Notes: a model not told the origin generated them from the sequence alone. Shown: positions 6,941-16,054, counted from the stretch's first letter. The stretch: 25,724 bases of DNA from CAZSMK01 sp964608095 (GCA_964608095.1 CAZSMK010000119.1:1-25724); one strand, 5' to 3'. Translations and numbers: made by a program.

Positions 6941-8134
6941 ATGAAGAAATCGTTGACTACACTGCTCTGGTTTCTCGGACTGGCAGTGATCCTTTGGGGA
7001 GGATGGCAAGGTATGCGATACATGCAAAAGAGCCAGGAAGTAGAGTTGAAGGCGCCGGAAGCCGAGAGTGAGTTGGGAGCGATAAAAGTGGCGGTACATT
7101 CTGTGGAAACCGGCTCGATATCGCAAGATGTATGGATTACGGGGGAAGTCCGAGCATTGCAGAGCGTGGATATAGTGCCGAAGGTGTCGGGGCGTCTCGA
7201 GCAGTTGCGGCTTTCCGATGGCACGCTCATCGAGGAGGGCATCGAGGTGAAAGAAGGAGAGACCGTCGCCATAATCGAGCACGAGCAGTATGCGGCAGCG
7301 GTGCGGGCGGCAGAGACGGGGTTGGCGGTAGCAAAGGCGGCGCGTGAAATCGCCCGGGTCAATCTCACTGATACAGAGCGCGAGAAAAATCGCTATGTCG
7401 AACTGTACGCTGCAGGGGCATGTACCCAGCAGGAGCTGGACAGGGCGGTAACGGCATACGAGCGAGGGCAGGCGCAGCTGGAGCAGGCGGAAGCGCAAAT
7501 TAACCAGGCTGAGGCGGCTCTTGACCAGGCAAAGATCAATCTCGAGGAATCGACCATCGAAGCGCCCTTCTCCGGGCTGGTCGTCCATAAGTATCTGGAT
7601 GAAGGGTCGTTTGTCGGTCCCTCCACACCGCTGTTCAAGCTTGCCGATATCTCAGTAATCGAAATCACCGGTGGTCTTGCCGGCATACATTATGAAAAGC
7701 TGGGTATAGGCGAGACGAAGGCTATCATCGAGGTGGATGCCTACCCGGAGGAGCGTTTCGAGGGAACACTAAGCCGGATTCGGCCGGAGCTGGATCGGGC
7801 GACTCGCACCGTGGTGGTCACCATCCGCATCGACAATCCGAAACACCGGCTGAAACCGGGGATGTACGCCCGTATACGTGTGCTGCTCGAAGAGCGCGAG
7901 AATGTTCCGCTCGTGCCTGACCAGGCGTTGGTGTACCAGGGAGGCAAGACATTGGCTTATGTTGTCAACAATGGCATTGTTCACGTCCGCGAGGTAAAGA
8001 TCGGTCTCGAGGAAGGGGCAAAAAACGAGGTGCTCGAGGGGCTTCAGCCCGGTGACAAAGTAGTTATTCGCGGGCAGACGCTGTTGAGCGACGGCGTAGC
8101 TGTCGAGGCGGTTGAGGAGGTGAAGGCCCAATGA
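6941..8134 (+). CDS. RND efflux periplasmic adaptor (membrane fusion protein, HlyD/AcrA type)
   Basis: This 397-residue adaptor links an inner-membrane RND pump to an outer-membrane channel. An N-terminal membrane anchor (about residues 5-24) lacks a lipobox cysteine. The first half of the lipoyl/barrel-sandwich domain includes GEVRALQSVDIVPKVSGRL at 68-86. A long alpha-helical hairpin (about 115-204, Ala/Glu/Gln-rich) is followed by the returning lipoyl half TIEAPFSGLVVHKYLDEG at 205-222. Beta-barrel and membrane-proximal domains follow to the end. A good ribosome site, AAGGAGA, precedes the ATG. The stop codon overlaps the next start as ATGA at 8131-8134, so translation is coupled to the permease. 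Confidence 0.95.
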   Translation: MKKSLTTLLWFLGLAVILWGGWQGMRYMQKSQEVELKAPEAESELGAIKVAVHSVETGSISQDVWITGEVRALQSVDIVPKVSGRLEQLRLSDGTLIEEGIEVKEGETVAIIEHEQYAAAVRAAETGLAVAKAAREIARVNLTDTEREKNRYVELYAAGACTQQELDRAVTAYERGQAQLEQAEAQINQAEAALDQAKINLEESTIEAPFSGLVVHKYLDEGSFVGPSTPLFKLADISVIEITGGLAGIHYEKLGIGETKAIIEVDAYPEERFEGTLSRIRPELDRATRTVVVTIRIDNPKHRLKPGMYARIRVLLEERENVPLVPDQALVYQGGKTLAYVVNNGIVHVREVKIGLEEGAKNEVLEGLQPGDKVVIRGQTLLSDGVAVEAVEEVKAQ

Positions 8135-11100
8135 ATCTACCCGAGACAGCGGTACGCAATCCCGTAACCACATTGATGGTGTTCGTAGGCGTCATCCTGG
8201 TAGGCATATTTTGTATAGTACAGATGCCGATCGATCTTTTACCGGAGATGGACATTCCCTCGATCACCGTCATGACACCCTACGAAGGCGCCGGGCCCGA
8301 GGAGATTGAAGAGAAGATCACGCAGCCACTCGAGAAGAGCCTTGCGACCGTCGAAGACCTCAAACACATCGTATCGACCTCGCGGGAAGGAATGTCCATT
8401 ATTCGACTCCAGTTCGACTGGGAAGCGGACGTCGATATGCGTGCAAACGACGTACGAGACGCGATTGACCTTGCGCAGCGTATGATTCCCGAGGAGGCTG
8501 ATCGCTCGCGGATTTTCAAACTGGATGTCAGCCAGTTCCCAATCTTGGTCTATGGCGTCTTTGCCGAGGAATCCTATGAGCGTCTCGAGGACATTATGGA
8601 CGACGAGATCGCCAATTCTCTGGAAGGCATTCCGGGAGTGGGTTCCGTGGCGGCAATCACCCCACTGCGGCGCCAGGTCAATGTGGACCTGGACCGCGAG
8701 CGTCTGGCTTCCTACCAGTTGACACCCGATGATGTGGCTCGCGCTATTGCCAGGGAGAATTTCGAGCTCTCAGCCGGCAGCATCAAGGTAGGCGATACCG
8801 ATTATCTCCCCCGCGTTCCCGCCGAGTTTGACTCTGTCGAGCCGATGAATGACATCGTGGTCCGCGCCAAGGACGGCACCATTGTTCGAATCAAGGATGT
8901 GGGGAGCGTCCGCGACGGGTTTAAGGATGTCGACTTGAATGTACGCATCAACGGCAGTCCGGGCGGGATTCTCCTTGTGCAGAAGCAATCCGACGCGAAT
9001 ACCGTCGAGGTCGCACGAAAGGTGCAGGGAAGACTGCAGCGAATTATGGCGAGCAGGCGCCTGCCGTCCGATGTGCAAATCGTGAATGTCATGGACAGTT
9101 CGGAAGATATCGAGAGGATGATCAACGATCTCCTTCAGACATTGCTTCTGGGCGGCGTGCTTGCGATAACGGTCGTGCTCGTTTTTCTCCGCCAGATTCG
9201 CGGAACGCTCATTATCGGGCTAACCATTCCCTTCTCGCTGATTTCCTGCGGTGTTATCATGTACCTTTTCGACTATTCGCTCAACATGATGACGCTCTTT
9301 GCGCTCACTGTGGCAATCGGGATGGTGTTGGACAACGCAATTGTCATCCTCGAGAATATCGTGCGTCATCGAGAGGAAGGCGAAAACCGACGTGAGGGCG
9401 CTGTATTCGGTGCAGCGGAGGTGAGCATGGCAATCATCGCCTCCACCTTAACGACGCTGTGCATCTTCTTTCCACTTCTGTTCGTGAAGGGCGTTTCCAG
9501 AATCATCTTCACCCCCTTTGCTATTGTTGCGAGCGGTGCGTTGCTGGCATCGCTCTTCACGGCGCTCAGCATGACGCCCATGTTGAGCTCACAACTGCTA
9601 CCCGGCGGCTATGGTTCGACAACTCGCGTAGGCTGGTTTTTTCGTATCACGGAATCCGGCTTTGACAGGCTGTCCGAATATTACTCGCGCTTTCTTGGAT
9701 GGTGCCTGCGGCGACGCGCAATAGTGATTCTTGCTGCCATTGCCTTGTTCGTGGGGAGCCTGGTGTTGCTTCCTGCCATCGGGTGGGAGTTCATGCCGCG
9801 TGAAGACCAGGCAAGCGTGCGCGGCACTATCGAGCTGCCGGTCGGCACGCGCGTCGAGCGTACCGCCGAAGCGCTTGATGCGATCTACGAGCTCATTCTT
9901 GAAGAAATCCCGGAGGAACAGATTATGGCGGTATTCACGCGCTGCGGCGTGAGCGAATCGAGTTTTGGCGGCGATCAGGGTACCCACATCGGCTCATTCG
10001 GCACTAAACTCGTTCCACGCGATGAACGCGACCGCCATGTCACGGACATTGCAGACGCTCTCCGCAAGCGGATTGAGACAATTGCACCCTTATACTCAAT
10101 TGAGACGTTCCGGCTCGATATGAGTGATCCGATGTCCGGCTTGATGACGGGCGGTGAACAACCGCTCAGCGTCAATATCCTTGGAGATGACCTGGAAACC
10201 GCCGACCGGTTCGCAGAACGTCTCAAAAGCAAACTTGCGGCGGTTCCGGGAACTATCGACATTGCCACATCGCTTGAAAAAGGCGCTCCCGAGGTATGGG
10301 TTAATGTGGATCGCACAAAAGCCTCTTCGCTGGGATTGAACGCGTCGGATATCGCTGAAACCGTACGTTCGAGCATATACGGCAAGGTTGCCAGTAAATT
10401 TCGCGTGCGCGGTGACGAGTATGACATCTTAGTCCGATTACGCGAGGCGGACCGAGAAAATTTGGATGACCTCAATCAACTCCTTGTGCGTCTGTCCAAC
10501 GGCGAGTTGTTACGTGTGGAGAATGTGGCAGAGGTCAAACGTGAGCTTGGACCGCTCGAGATCGAGCGCAAAGATCAGCGCCGCATTGTACGAGTCGAGG
10601 GCGATGTCCATGGGCGCTCTATCGGCAGAGTAATGAATGATGTGTATGAAATCATCGATAACAGCGACATTCCGCAGGGAATTGAAGTCACCCTGGGTGG
10701 TGAGAGCGAGGAACTCCGGGAATCTTTCCTCTGGCTCTCTATCGCGCTCGTCATCGGGGTGATACTTGTTTACATGATTATGGCGTCGCAGTTCGAGTCA
10801 CTCATCGATCCTTTCGTGGTCATGTTCTCGGTGCCGTTTGCCTTCATCGGCGTTATCTGGTTCCTTTTTCTCCGCGGCTTCAGCCTGAACATCGTCGTGT
10901 TTCTCGGACTTCTCCTCCTCATCGGCGTGGTGGTCAACAACGCTATCGTGCTTGTGGACTACATCAACATCCTCCGCGCACGGGGAAGGTCCATGATCGA
11001 GGCGATAAAAGAAGCCGGACGCATACGCTTGCGTCCTGTGCTCATGACTGCCACCACCACTATGATGGCTCTTGCGCCTATGGCTTTCAAAAGCGGTCAG

Positions 11101-11235
11101 GGTTCGGAGGTCTGGAATCCACTCGGGACAACGATCATAGGCGGGCTCTTGGTCGCTACGCTTGTCACGCTTGTGCTCGTGCCCATTATCTATAGCATCT
11201 TTGAAAGCCATATTAAACCACTCAATCACACATGA
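8131..11235 (+). CDS. RND family multidrug efflux permease (HAE1/AcrB type)
   Basis: This 1034-residue inner-membrane proton antiporter exports small hydrophobic compounds. It is full length for the family, with twelve predicted membrane segments: one at the N-terminus (about 10-30), a cluster at about 335-535, and a second cluster near 868-1025. Two large periplasmic loops lie between them. The TM4 proton-relay motif reads GMVLDNAIVILENI with D401 and N402, where AcrB has two aspartates; the Asp-Asn form is common in HAE1 homologues outside proteobacteria. The matching TM10 motif is GVVVNNAIVLVDYIN. The gene overlaps the adaptor by 4 bp and is followed 10 bp later by a PII-like gene. No TolC-type outer-membrane channel is encoded in this window, so it must be supplied elsewhere. 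Confidence 0.97.
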   Translation: MNLPETAVRNPVTTLMVFVGVILVGIFCIVQMPIDLLPEMDIPSITVMTPYEGAGPEEIEEKITQPLEKSLATVEDLKHIVSTSREGMSIIRLQFDWEADVDMRANDVRDAIDLAQRMIPEEADRSRIFKLDVSQFPILVYGVFAEESYERLEDIMDDEIANSLEGIPGVGSVAAITPLRRQVNVDLDRERLASYQLTPDDVARAIARENFELSAGSIKVGDTDYLPRVPAEFDSVEPMNDIVVRAKDGTIVRIKDVGSVRDGFKDVDLNVRINGSPGGILLVQKQSDANTVEVARKVQGRLQRIMASRRLPSDVQIVNVMDSSEDIERMINDLLQTLLLGGVLAITVVLVFLRQIRGTLIIGLTIPFSLISCGVIMYLFDYSLNMMTLFALTVAIGMVLDNAIVILENIVRHREEGENRREGAVFGAAEVSMAIIASTLTTLCIFFPLLFVKGVSRIIFTPFAIVASGALLASLFTALSMTPMLSSQLLPGGYGSTTRVGWFFRITESGFDRLSEYYSRFLGWCLRRRAIVILAAIALFVGSLVLLPAIGWEFMPREDQASVRGTIELPVGTRVERTAEALDAIYELILEEIPEEQIMAVFTRCGVSESSFGGDQGTHIGSFGTKLVPRDERDRHVTDIADALRKRIETIAPLYSIETFRLDMSDPMSGLMTGGEQPLSVNILGDDLETADRFAERLKSKLAAVPGTIDIATSLEKGAPEVWVNVDRTKASSLGLNASDIAETVRSSIYGKVASKFRVRGDEYDILVRLREADRENLDDLNQLLVRLSNGELLRVENVAEVKRELGPLEIERKDQRRIVRVEGDVHGRSIGRVMNDVYEIIDNSDIPQGIEVTLGGESEELRESFLWLSIALVIGVILVYMIMASQFESLIDPFVVMFSVPFAFIGVIWFLFLRGFSLNIVVFLGLLLLIGVVVNNAIVLVDYINILRARGRSMIEAIKEAGRIRLRPVLMTATTTMMALAPMAFKSGQGSEVWNPLGTTIIGGLLVATLVTLVLVPIIYSIFESHIKPLNHT

Positions 11236-11245
11236 GGAGCAGGCT

Positions 11246-11536
11246 ATGAAACTGGTACTGATTGCCTACAATGAAGCGCTCGACGAGGAGGTCGGCGAGA
11301 TTTTGCGTACACACGCCGTCGAAGGCTTCACGAAATGGACAAAAACTTACGGGCAAGGCAATTCAAGCGGTCCCCACATGGGCTCGCATATCTGGCCAAA
11401 GGTCAATAACGTGCTCGCAATCGTGACGGAAGACGAGACGGCAACACGGCTTCTTGAAGGCGTTCGCACCCTTCGGGAGCGTCTTGCCCATGAAGGCGTC
11501 AAGGCATTCGTGCTGCCGTGCGAGGATCTTACATAG
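11246..11536 (+). CDS. Small PII-like transporter-associated protein (PG0541-like)
   Basis: This 96-residue protein starts at ATG 11246, with the ribosome site GAGGAG six bases upstream. An in-frame upstream ATG at 11162 lies inside the permease gene and is rejected. The sequence MKLVLIAYNEALDEEV, then GFTKWTKTYGQGNSSGPHMGSHIWP at 27-51, then EGVKAFVLPCEDLT fits small ferredoxin-like proteins related to PII signal proteins that close RND operons (I recall these as the PG0541 transporter-associated family). The conserved GxxSGPHxGxHIWP stretch is a likely ligand or metal site. It could sense a nucleotide or metal and gate the pump; this is inference. It is the last gene of the efflux locus, 10 bp after the permease. 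Confidence 0.75.
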   Translation: MKLVLIAYNEALDEEVGEILRTHAVEGFTKWTKTYGQGNSSGPHMGSHIWPKVNNVLAIVTEDETATRLLEGVRTLRERLAHEGVKAFVLPCEDLT

Positions 11537-11627
11537 TCGGCTGCTCAACCCTGAAGAGAATCTATTCTGTACGTTGAAAGGGGGAACATACGTCTTGCCC
11601 GATCTTGCCAGACGGCTTTTTCCCTTT

Positions 11628-13130
11628 TTACCTCCCCAATATTCGCTTCAGGGCGTCTATTGAAATTTCCTGGTGTGTAAGACCGCAGCTGTTGAGGATA
11701 AGGAGAAATTGGTTGCGGCGCTCCTCGGTTTCGAACTCGAATCCCAGCAACGCCCTGCCGATTCGCTCACCACTGTAGACATAATTGAAATAGCACATGT
11801 TGGCGATGTCCTTGACCTGTCGCATGAAATCGCGTAACGCTCCCGCACGTTCCGGAAACTCGAGCCGAAAAAGATAGGGGTTCGTGAACAGGTCCGGCTC
11901 GTAATGGATGATGCGAAACTCGACATCCTCCTGACCCGTGACGTCTTTGAACCGGATACTGGAATCGGCTAAACGCTGCGCGATTACCTCGAGTTCCATC
12001 GGCGATGCCTCGAGCCCGATCACGGGCCATGCACGTGTTGGGTCGGTTTTTCCATATTGCATTTCCACAATATTGACGCCGCTGATCAGCTCGAGCAGCG
12101 CGAGCAACGACCCGCCGCGCTCCTCGATCTCGAACTGAAAGTAGCGGCATCGAGAGGCGCCGATTTTCGCATGGCGCGCAATATAGGCAAGCTGACCGAA
12201 GTCAAGATTCGAACCTGTCACAATGCAGATCGCCTTATGTCCCCTTACTCGTTCCTTCTGCTTCATCAGTCCCGCCAATCCCATGGCGCCCGAGGGTTCG
12301 GGTATGCAACGAACCGATTCCCAGATGACCTGGATAGCGGCGCAGAGTTCTTCGTTGCTTACGGTGATGAACTCGTCGATGAGGTCTTTGCACAGGGGAT
12401 AGGTAAGTTCGCCCGCTTTCTGCACCGCGGTGCCGTCCGCGAATACATCAACATAATCAAGTGCGACCGGTTTACCTGCCAGGAGCGCCGCTGCCATACA
12501 TGCCTGACCATCGCCCTCGACACCCACGATTGTGATGTTGGGATAATAGGTCTTGAGCCAGCAGGCAACGGAGGCAGCCATTCCGCCACCGCCGATCTGG
12601 ACATAGGCTATATCAAAGGGACCCTTTCCCGACATCACGATTTCATCGGCAAGCGTGCCCTGACCACCCATGGTGAGGAGGTCGTCGTATGGGTGTATAA
12701 AAACACTTCCGGTTTCATCGGAGACACGGGCAGCCTCATCCGCTGACTGGCTGTACTGATCACCGAACAGGACAACCTCCGCCTGGTGTCCGCCGAAATG
12801 GGCGACTGCCGCCTGCTTCGTCCTCGGTGTGGAGCGGGGCATATATATTGTCGCGTGAATACTCATGGCGCGTGCCGCGGCGGCAACCCCCTGCGCATGG
12901 TTGCCGGCAGAGGCGCACACCACACCGCGCTCACGCTCTTCCGGCGTCAACACCGCCATCCGGTTGTACGCGCCACGCCACTTATAGGAATGAATCGGCG
13001 AAAGGTCCTCGCGCTTGATGAACACTGCGGCATCGAATGGCAAGGCAAGCCTTTCCAGGGGAGTTGGGTCGAACATCGCATATACTCGTTCGCGCGCTTT
13101 GAGTATCTCGTTGAACAACTGCTTCCGCAT
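11628..13130 (-). CDS. ilvA: Biosynthetic threonine ammonia-lyase (threonine deaminase)
   Basis: This 500-residue PLP enzyme converts threonine to 2-oxobutanoate and ammonia, the first step of isoleucine synthesis. The PLP lysine is K50 in SPIHSYKWRGAYN, with SAGNHAQG at 74-81 and the phosphate-binding QIGGGGMAA at 178-186. Two ACT-like regulatory domains follow (about 325-405 and 415-495), with FQFEIEERGG and FRLEFPERAG at their starts. The length and double ACT-like tail mark the isoleucine-inhibited biosynthetic form rather than the short catabolic TdcB. The ribosome site AAAGGGA sits nine bases before the ATG. No other ilv gene adjoins it. It converges on the efflux locus. Confidence 0.95.
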   Translation of the reverse strand: MRKQLFNEILKARERVYAMFDPTPLERLALPFDAAVFIKREDLSPIHSYKWRGAYNRMAVLTPEERERGVVCASAGNHAQGVAAAARAMSIHATIYMPRSTPRTKQAAVAHFGGHQAEVVLFGDQYSQSADEAARVSDETGSVFIHPYDDLLTMGGQGTLADEIVMSGKGPFDIAYVQIGGGGMAASVACWLKTYYPNITIVGVEGDGQACMAAALLAGKPVALDYVDVFADGTAVQKAGELTYPLCKDLIDEFITVSNEELCAAIQVIWESVRCIPEPSGAMGLAGLMKQKERVRGHKAICIVTGSNLDFGQLAYIARHAKIGASRCRYFQFEIEERGGSLLALLELISGVNIVEMQYGKTDPTRAWPVIGLEASPMELEVIAQRLADSSIRFKDVTGQEDVEFRIIHYEPDLFTNPYLFRLEFPERAGALRDFMRQVKDIANMCYFNYVYSGERIGRALLGFEFETEERRNQFLLILNSCGLTHQEISIDALKRILGR

Positions 13131-13425
13131 ATAACGTTATCCCTTTCTTTGCTGAAGTAAAAAATTCTGCGCTATGCACTCACAAAGTCTGTCGCATCCC
13201 CGGGGGTAAACAAGAATCCTATCCCTCAAAGCAGCACACGAGCAAGAATATTCCTGGGCGGTACAACTATTTTGCCGGCAAGGAGAATGGTTCGAATCAG
13301 GTTAGAAAAAATCGGGGAAGACCTTTTCTTCTTGCAACTTGACCGCGGGAATCCGACTGATCAGTCAGATCCGACCGATCGGTCAGATAGAACGTGGTTC
13401 TCACGTGGAGGCTTCATGTCCCTGA
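13131..13425. other. Intergenic region with palindromic repeat, no gene
   Basis: The 295 bases between ilvA and the small membrane protein hold the paired palindromes at 13352-13387. A 62-codon plus-strand frame here (13272-13460) is made largely of that repeat and overlaps the neighbouring gene; I do not call it. Confidence 0.6.
13352..13387. repeat. Tandem 18-bp repeat of two perfect 12-bp palindromes
   Basis: Two adjacent 18-mers, TCCGACTGATCAGTCAGA (13352-13369) and TCCGACCGATCGGTCAGA (13370-13387), each contain a perfect 12-bp palindrome (GACTGATCAGTC, GACCGATCGGTC). They differ at only two positions, and the two changes compensate one another within the palindrome. GAC and GTC triplets fall every 9 nt (13355, 13364, 13373, 13382). 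Confidence 0.85.
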
Positions 13426-13728
13426 CTACGATATACCGTTTCGGTAATCTTTTCTTTTAAAGACGATGCGTATAAGTTGTATGAAGCCGGCGACGGCGAG
13501 TACATACAAAACCCAACTCAATACAAGGGGGATGACAATGCTGCCTACACCACCCATGATTAATGAAATGATGAGAGCGCCGGGGATGAGGAAGGAGTAG
13601 CCAATCCACCCTGAGGTACTCAGCCCGGAACTGCCGTCTTCGACTCCAAAATAAAAGTAAGAGAACAGCGCCCACAGGGTGATGATCCCGATCGCGATAA
13701 GGTGTAGCGTGTATTTTTTCATCTTCAT
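13426..13728 (-). CDS. Small three-TM membrane protein of unknown function
   Basis: This 100-residue hydrophobic protein has three predicted membrane spans (about 8-27, 42-63 and 65-88) and a basic C-terminal tail, RIVFKRKDYRNG. A loop rich in Gly and Ser (GVEDGSSGLSTSGW) separates the first two spans. Its start overlaps the stop of the upstream DUF454 gene as ATGA at 13725-13728, so the two are translationally coupled and probably work together in the inner membrane. I recognise no family. Confidence 0.7.
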   Translation of the reverse strand: MKMKKYTLHLIAIGIITLWALFSYFYFGVEDGSSGLSTSGWIGYSFLIPGALIISLIMGGVGSIVIPLVLSWVLYVLAVAGFIQLIRIVFKRKDYRNGIS

Positions 13729-14126
13729 TTTTCCGGGTGGCCCTCCCTGGTTTCAGGTTTATAATTCTTGAGCAAAAGGAGATGAGTCGTGAAGGCAACG
13801 CCGATTAAGACGAGAAGAAGCCTGCACCAGAATTGCTTCGCGAACAAAGTCGCGGAAACGCCGATCGAGAACCACAGCGTTGTTATAAAGGATATCTTTG
13901 TGCGGCGGGGTAAGCCACGTCCTTCGCGGTAGTTCCTGAGGTTCTCGCCAAACCACCTGTTGTTGAGCAACCAGTTGAGGAACTTTTGGGAGCCGTGCGC
14001 ATAGAAGAATGCAGCGAGCACCAGAAACGGCGTGGTGGGCATGATGGGCACAAACAGGGCAATAACACCCACGACGACACAGAGCGTGCCCAGGGCGATC
14101 AAGAATAATTTGACGATTTTGTTCAC
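13725..14126 (-). CDS. DUF454 (YbaN family) inner membrane protein
   Basis: This 133-residue membrane protein matches the DUF454/YbaN family: LGTLCVVVGVIALFVPIMPTTPFLVLAAFFYAHGS near the N-terminus, then the conserved soluble segment WLLNNRWFGENLRNYREGRGLPRRTKI, then two more hydrophobic spans. The function of the family is not established. The start codon is GTG (14126-14124) with only a weak GAG-containing ribosome site. It overlaps the following 100-residue membrane protein by 4 bp. The start could lie elsewhere, but the family's MPTTPF motif fixes the frame. Confidence 0.85.
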   Translation of the reverse strand: MNKIVKLFLIALGTLCVVVGVIALFVPIMPTTPFLVLAAFFYAHGSQKFLNWLLNNRWFGENLRNYREGRGLPRRTKISFITTLWFSIGVSATLFAKQFWCRLLLVLIGVAFTTHLLLLKNYKPETREGHPEK

Positions 14127-14155
14127 AACTCTTTTCTCTACTCAAATCTTATTAT

Positions 14156-14193
14156 GACCAATCTGTCTTATATGTTCTATCTGTCCAATAGCC
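14156..14193. repeat. Degenerate 9-nt-lattice repeat
   Basis: GAC, GTC, GTT, GTC occur at 14156, 14165, 14174 and 14183, exactly 9 nt apart (GACCAATCT, GTCTTATAT, GTTCTATCT, GTCCAATAG). It lies between the DUF454 start and the stop of the next minus-strand gene. It appears to be a degenerate member of the same repeat class seen at 13352 and from 18.7 kb on. Confidence 0.5.
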
Positions 14194-14231
14194 ATGCAAG
14201 GCGAAGAAAAAGCTAAAAAGAAGTGCAAACT

Positions 14232-15740
14232 TTAAGGTTTGACCCCGAAAATTGACTTCTTCCGCGCCTTTATGCTGCACAGCGTACCCTCTATGAAAAG
14301 CCCAAGGAACACTATATAAAAAGGATCGATGAGAAATCGAAATCGGTAATTCTCCCCCAATTCCATCAGGTTGCCTACCACGCTCAGGTACACCACGGTT
14401 CCGGATAAATAGAGCAGGGTAACTCCAGTAGCGCGATTGTTGCCATTTTCCCGCCACGCCCGCGCGGTCTCTATGATTCCGTAGACAAAAAGAAAAGGTA
14501 TCCCGATGATGAGAAACACGCCCGTCATAAGAAGTTTCCTCACATGATACCCGAAATCTTTAGTCTCGTCCTTTTTCCATACCGGCGTTAGAAATTGTCC
14601 GAACACTATTTTCTTATAGATCGAGTCCCACCCCCTTATGTGTTGCCTGTTTTTTTCCAGATACCAGTAATCGTGTGCCGGTATGACATAAAAGGTAAGC
14701 GAACGCATGATTCCTTTTAGATAGGCACGGGGAATATGAAACAGGACATAACAGGCGTCTTTCATATAGATGCCTGAAATTGTTATATATGCGATATTAT
14801 TGAAGTTGGCGTGATTGCCGTCATGACTTTCTTCAAGGTCAAGAATGGGGATGCCGGTCTTCTTTATAGGCGGTATGAAGGGTTTGTAGCTCTCGAGTGG
14901 ATAAAAAGGTGGTATCATGGCAAGGGGTGAAAGCTTACCCTGCTTAATCAAGTGCTCGCGTTCCTCGTCAGGCAACGAGAACGTTATCAACTTAGAAATG
15001 CCCATCCCTACCCAGGTGCTGCTCGTGAACTTTCCGAACACAAATGCGTTCTTCAAATACAATCCAAACACCAGTAGAAAGGGCACCAAGGCGATGAGAA
15101 CTATTCGTTTCCATTCTTGTTTGAAGACTAACGCCGGCATAATCAAGACTGCCGCTACCCATACGAGGTGAAACAGGCTTCTCAGGTAGGCGATACACGC
15201 AATTAGCAGAAAAAAGAGCACAAGATCAGCGGTGTTCTTGTGCGATGCGTAGCGGTGGAGAAACACTGCGGAAAGTACCAGCAGAACCATGACGGGATAG
15301 GTGTAAAACAGCCAGTTCTCATAGAGAATCGATGCCGGGCTCAAGAGGAAGAGAGTCACCAATGCAAGACTCAGCAGTGCGGAGATACCCAGGCTGACCA
15401 TGAGCAGGAAAAACGACAGGGAAAAGAGCAGCCCGAGCAGAAGATAGAATAGATGAATAAGCGTAGCCCAGGATAATGGTTCGAGTTTTATGACTATGCC
15501 GAGCGCAAGGTTGAAAAGCGGGGGTTGTGAATGGAGATAATACACGCTTCTGAGCAGGTCGTTCTTGAGAAGCGGAATGTCCATAATCTGCCAGCTGTAG
15601 GTGAGGGGAGAGATATCGAATCGAACGCCGGCGATATAATAAATCAGGCGTGTAGCAAGAAAAATAGAAAGAACGGCGAAAAGCCATGAGCGGTTTTGTT
15701 TCAAACGCGAGGTGTATGTATCGAAGTAAGGTTTTGTCAT
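14232..15740 (-). CDS. Multi-pass membrane protein, GT-C/GT39-like glycosyltransferase candidate
   Basis: This 502-residue protein has about ten hydrophobic spans. The first span (about 19-38) is followed by a periplasmic loop with F41-D42 and then HSQPPLFNLALG at 70-81, resembling the catalytic Asp loop and His-Pro-Pro-Leu segment of polyprenyl-phosphate-sugar-dependent GT-C enzymes (ArnT/PMT/RgtA-like). A large soluble region near 250-370 contains charged motifs (LPDEEREHLIKQGKLS and EKNRQHIRGWDSIYKK). By analogy it would transfer a sugar from a lipid carrier to a periplasmic acceptor, but neither donor nor acceptor is indicated. No clear ribosome site is visible before the ATG. It is a single gene, divergent from dxr. 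Confidence 0.65.
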   Translation of the reverse strand: MTKPYFDTYTSRLKQNRSWLFAVLSIFLATRLIYYIAGVRFDISPLTYSWQIMDIPLLKNDLLRSVYYLHSQPPLFNLALGIVIKLEPLSWATLIHLFYLLLGLLFSLSFFLLMVSLGISALLSLALVTLFLLSPASILYENWLFYTYPVMVLLVLSAVFLHRYASHKNTADLVLFFLLIACIAYLRSLFHLVWVAAVLIMPALVFKQEWKRIVLIALVPFLLVFGLYLKNAFVFGKFTSSTWVGMGISKLITFSLPDEEREHLIKQGKLSPLAMIPPFYPLESYKPFIPPIKKTGIPILDLEESHDGNHANFNNIAYITISGIYMKDACYVLFHIPRAYLKGIMRSLTFYVIPAHDYWYLEKNRQHIRGWDSIYKKIVFGQFLTPVWKKDETKDFGYHVRKLLMTGVFLIIGIPFLFVYGIIETARAWRENGNNRATGVTLLYLSGTVVYLSVVGNLMELGENYRFRFLIDPFYIVFLGLFIEGTLCSIKARKKSIFGVKP

Positions 15741-16054
15741 TATACTTAATTGTATGGGCGGTGAATATTTTTGTTCAATGTTGTGCTTTATTGTGAAAAT
15801 TAGATTGAGTTATGGCAATTAAAATCTCTTAAAAGAGAGTAGAACTCCGGGTGGCGATAGAGAGAATGGCGAGACCGAGGATGGAAACGGCGTTAATCTT
15901 TGCCAATAGAACACGGCTCCTTTACAAGGCTTATATCGTTTTTCATTTTGACTCTTACGACGAAAAATTTTAAAAAGGTATTTAGTGCTTGTGTTTGAGA
16001 TAAGATAGAGTACGATTTTTTTTCTTTCCTCTCGATGATATAAATCCGGGAGTA
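15741..16054. other. Divergent intergenic region before dxr
   Basis: These 314 AT-rich bases lie between the GT-C-like gene (minus) and dxr (plus). They contain a possible dxr promoter at 15948-15976. Short minus-strand frames (up to 87 codons) show no family features and are not called. I see no repeat of the lattice type here. Confidence 0.55.
15948..15976 (+). promoter_or_regulatory. Possible promoter of dxr-rseP
   Basis: TTGACT at 15948-15953 and TAAAAA at 15971-15976 are separated by 17 nt, about 80 nt before the dxr start codon. The -10 is imperfect and the region is AT-rich, so this is a moderate call. Confidence 0.35.

Noticed and set aside
6608..7588. Minus-strand frame of 326 codons
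   Set aside because: Antisense to the TetR and adaptor genes; composition dominated by Leu, Arg and Cys with no domain.
12057..12746. Plus-strand frame of 229 codons
   Set aside because: Antisense to ilvA, whose catalytic and ACT motifs are intact.
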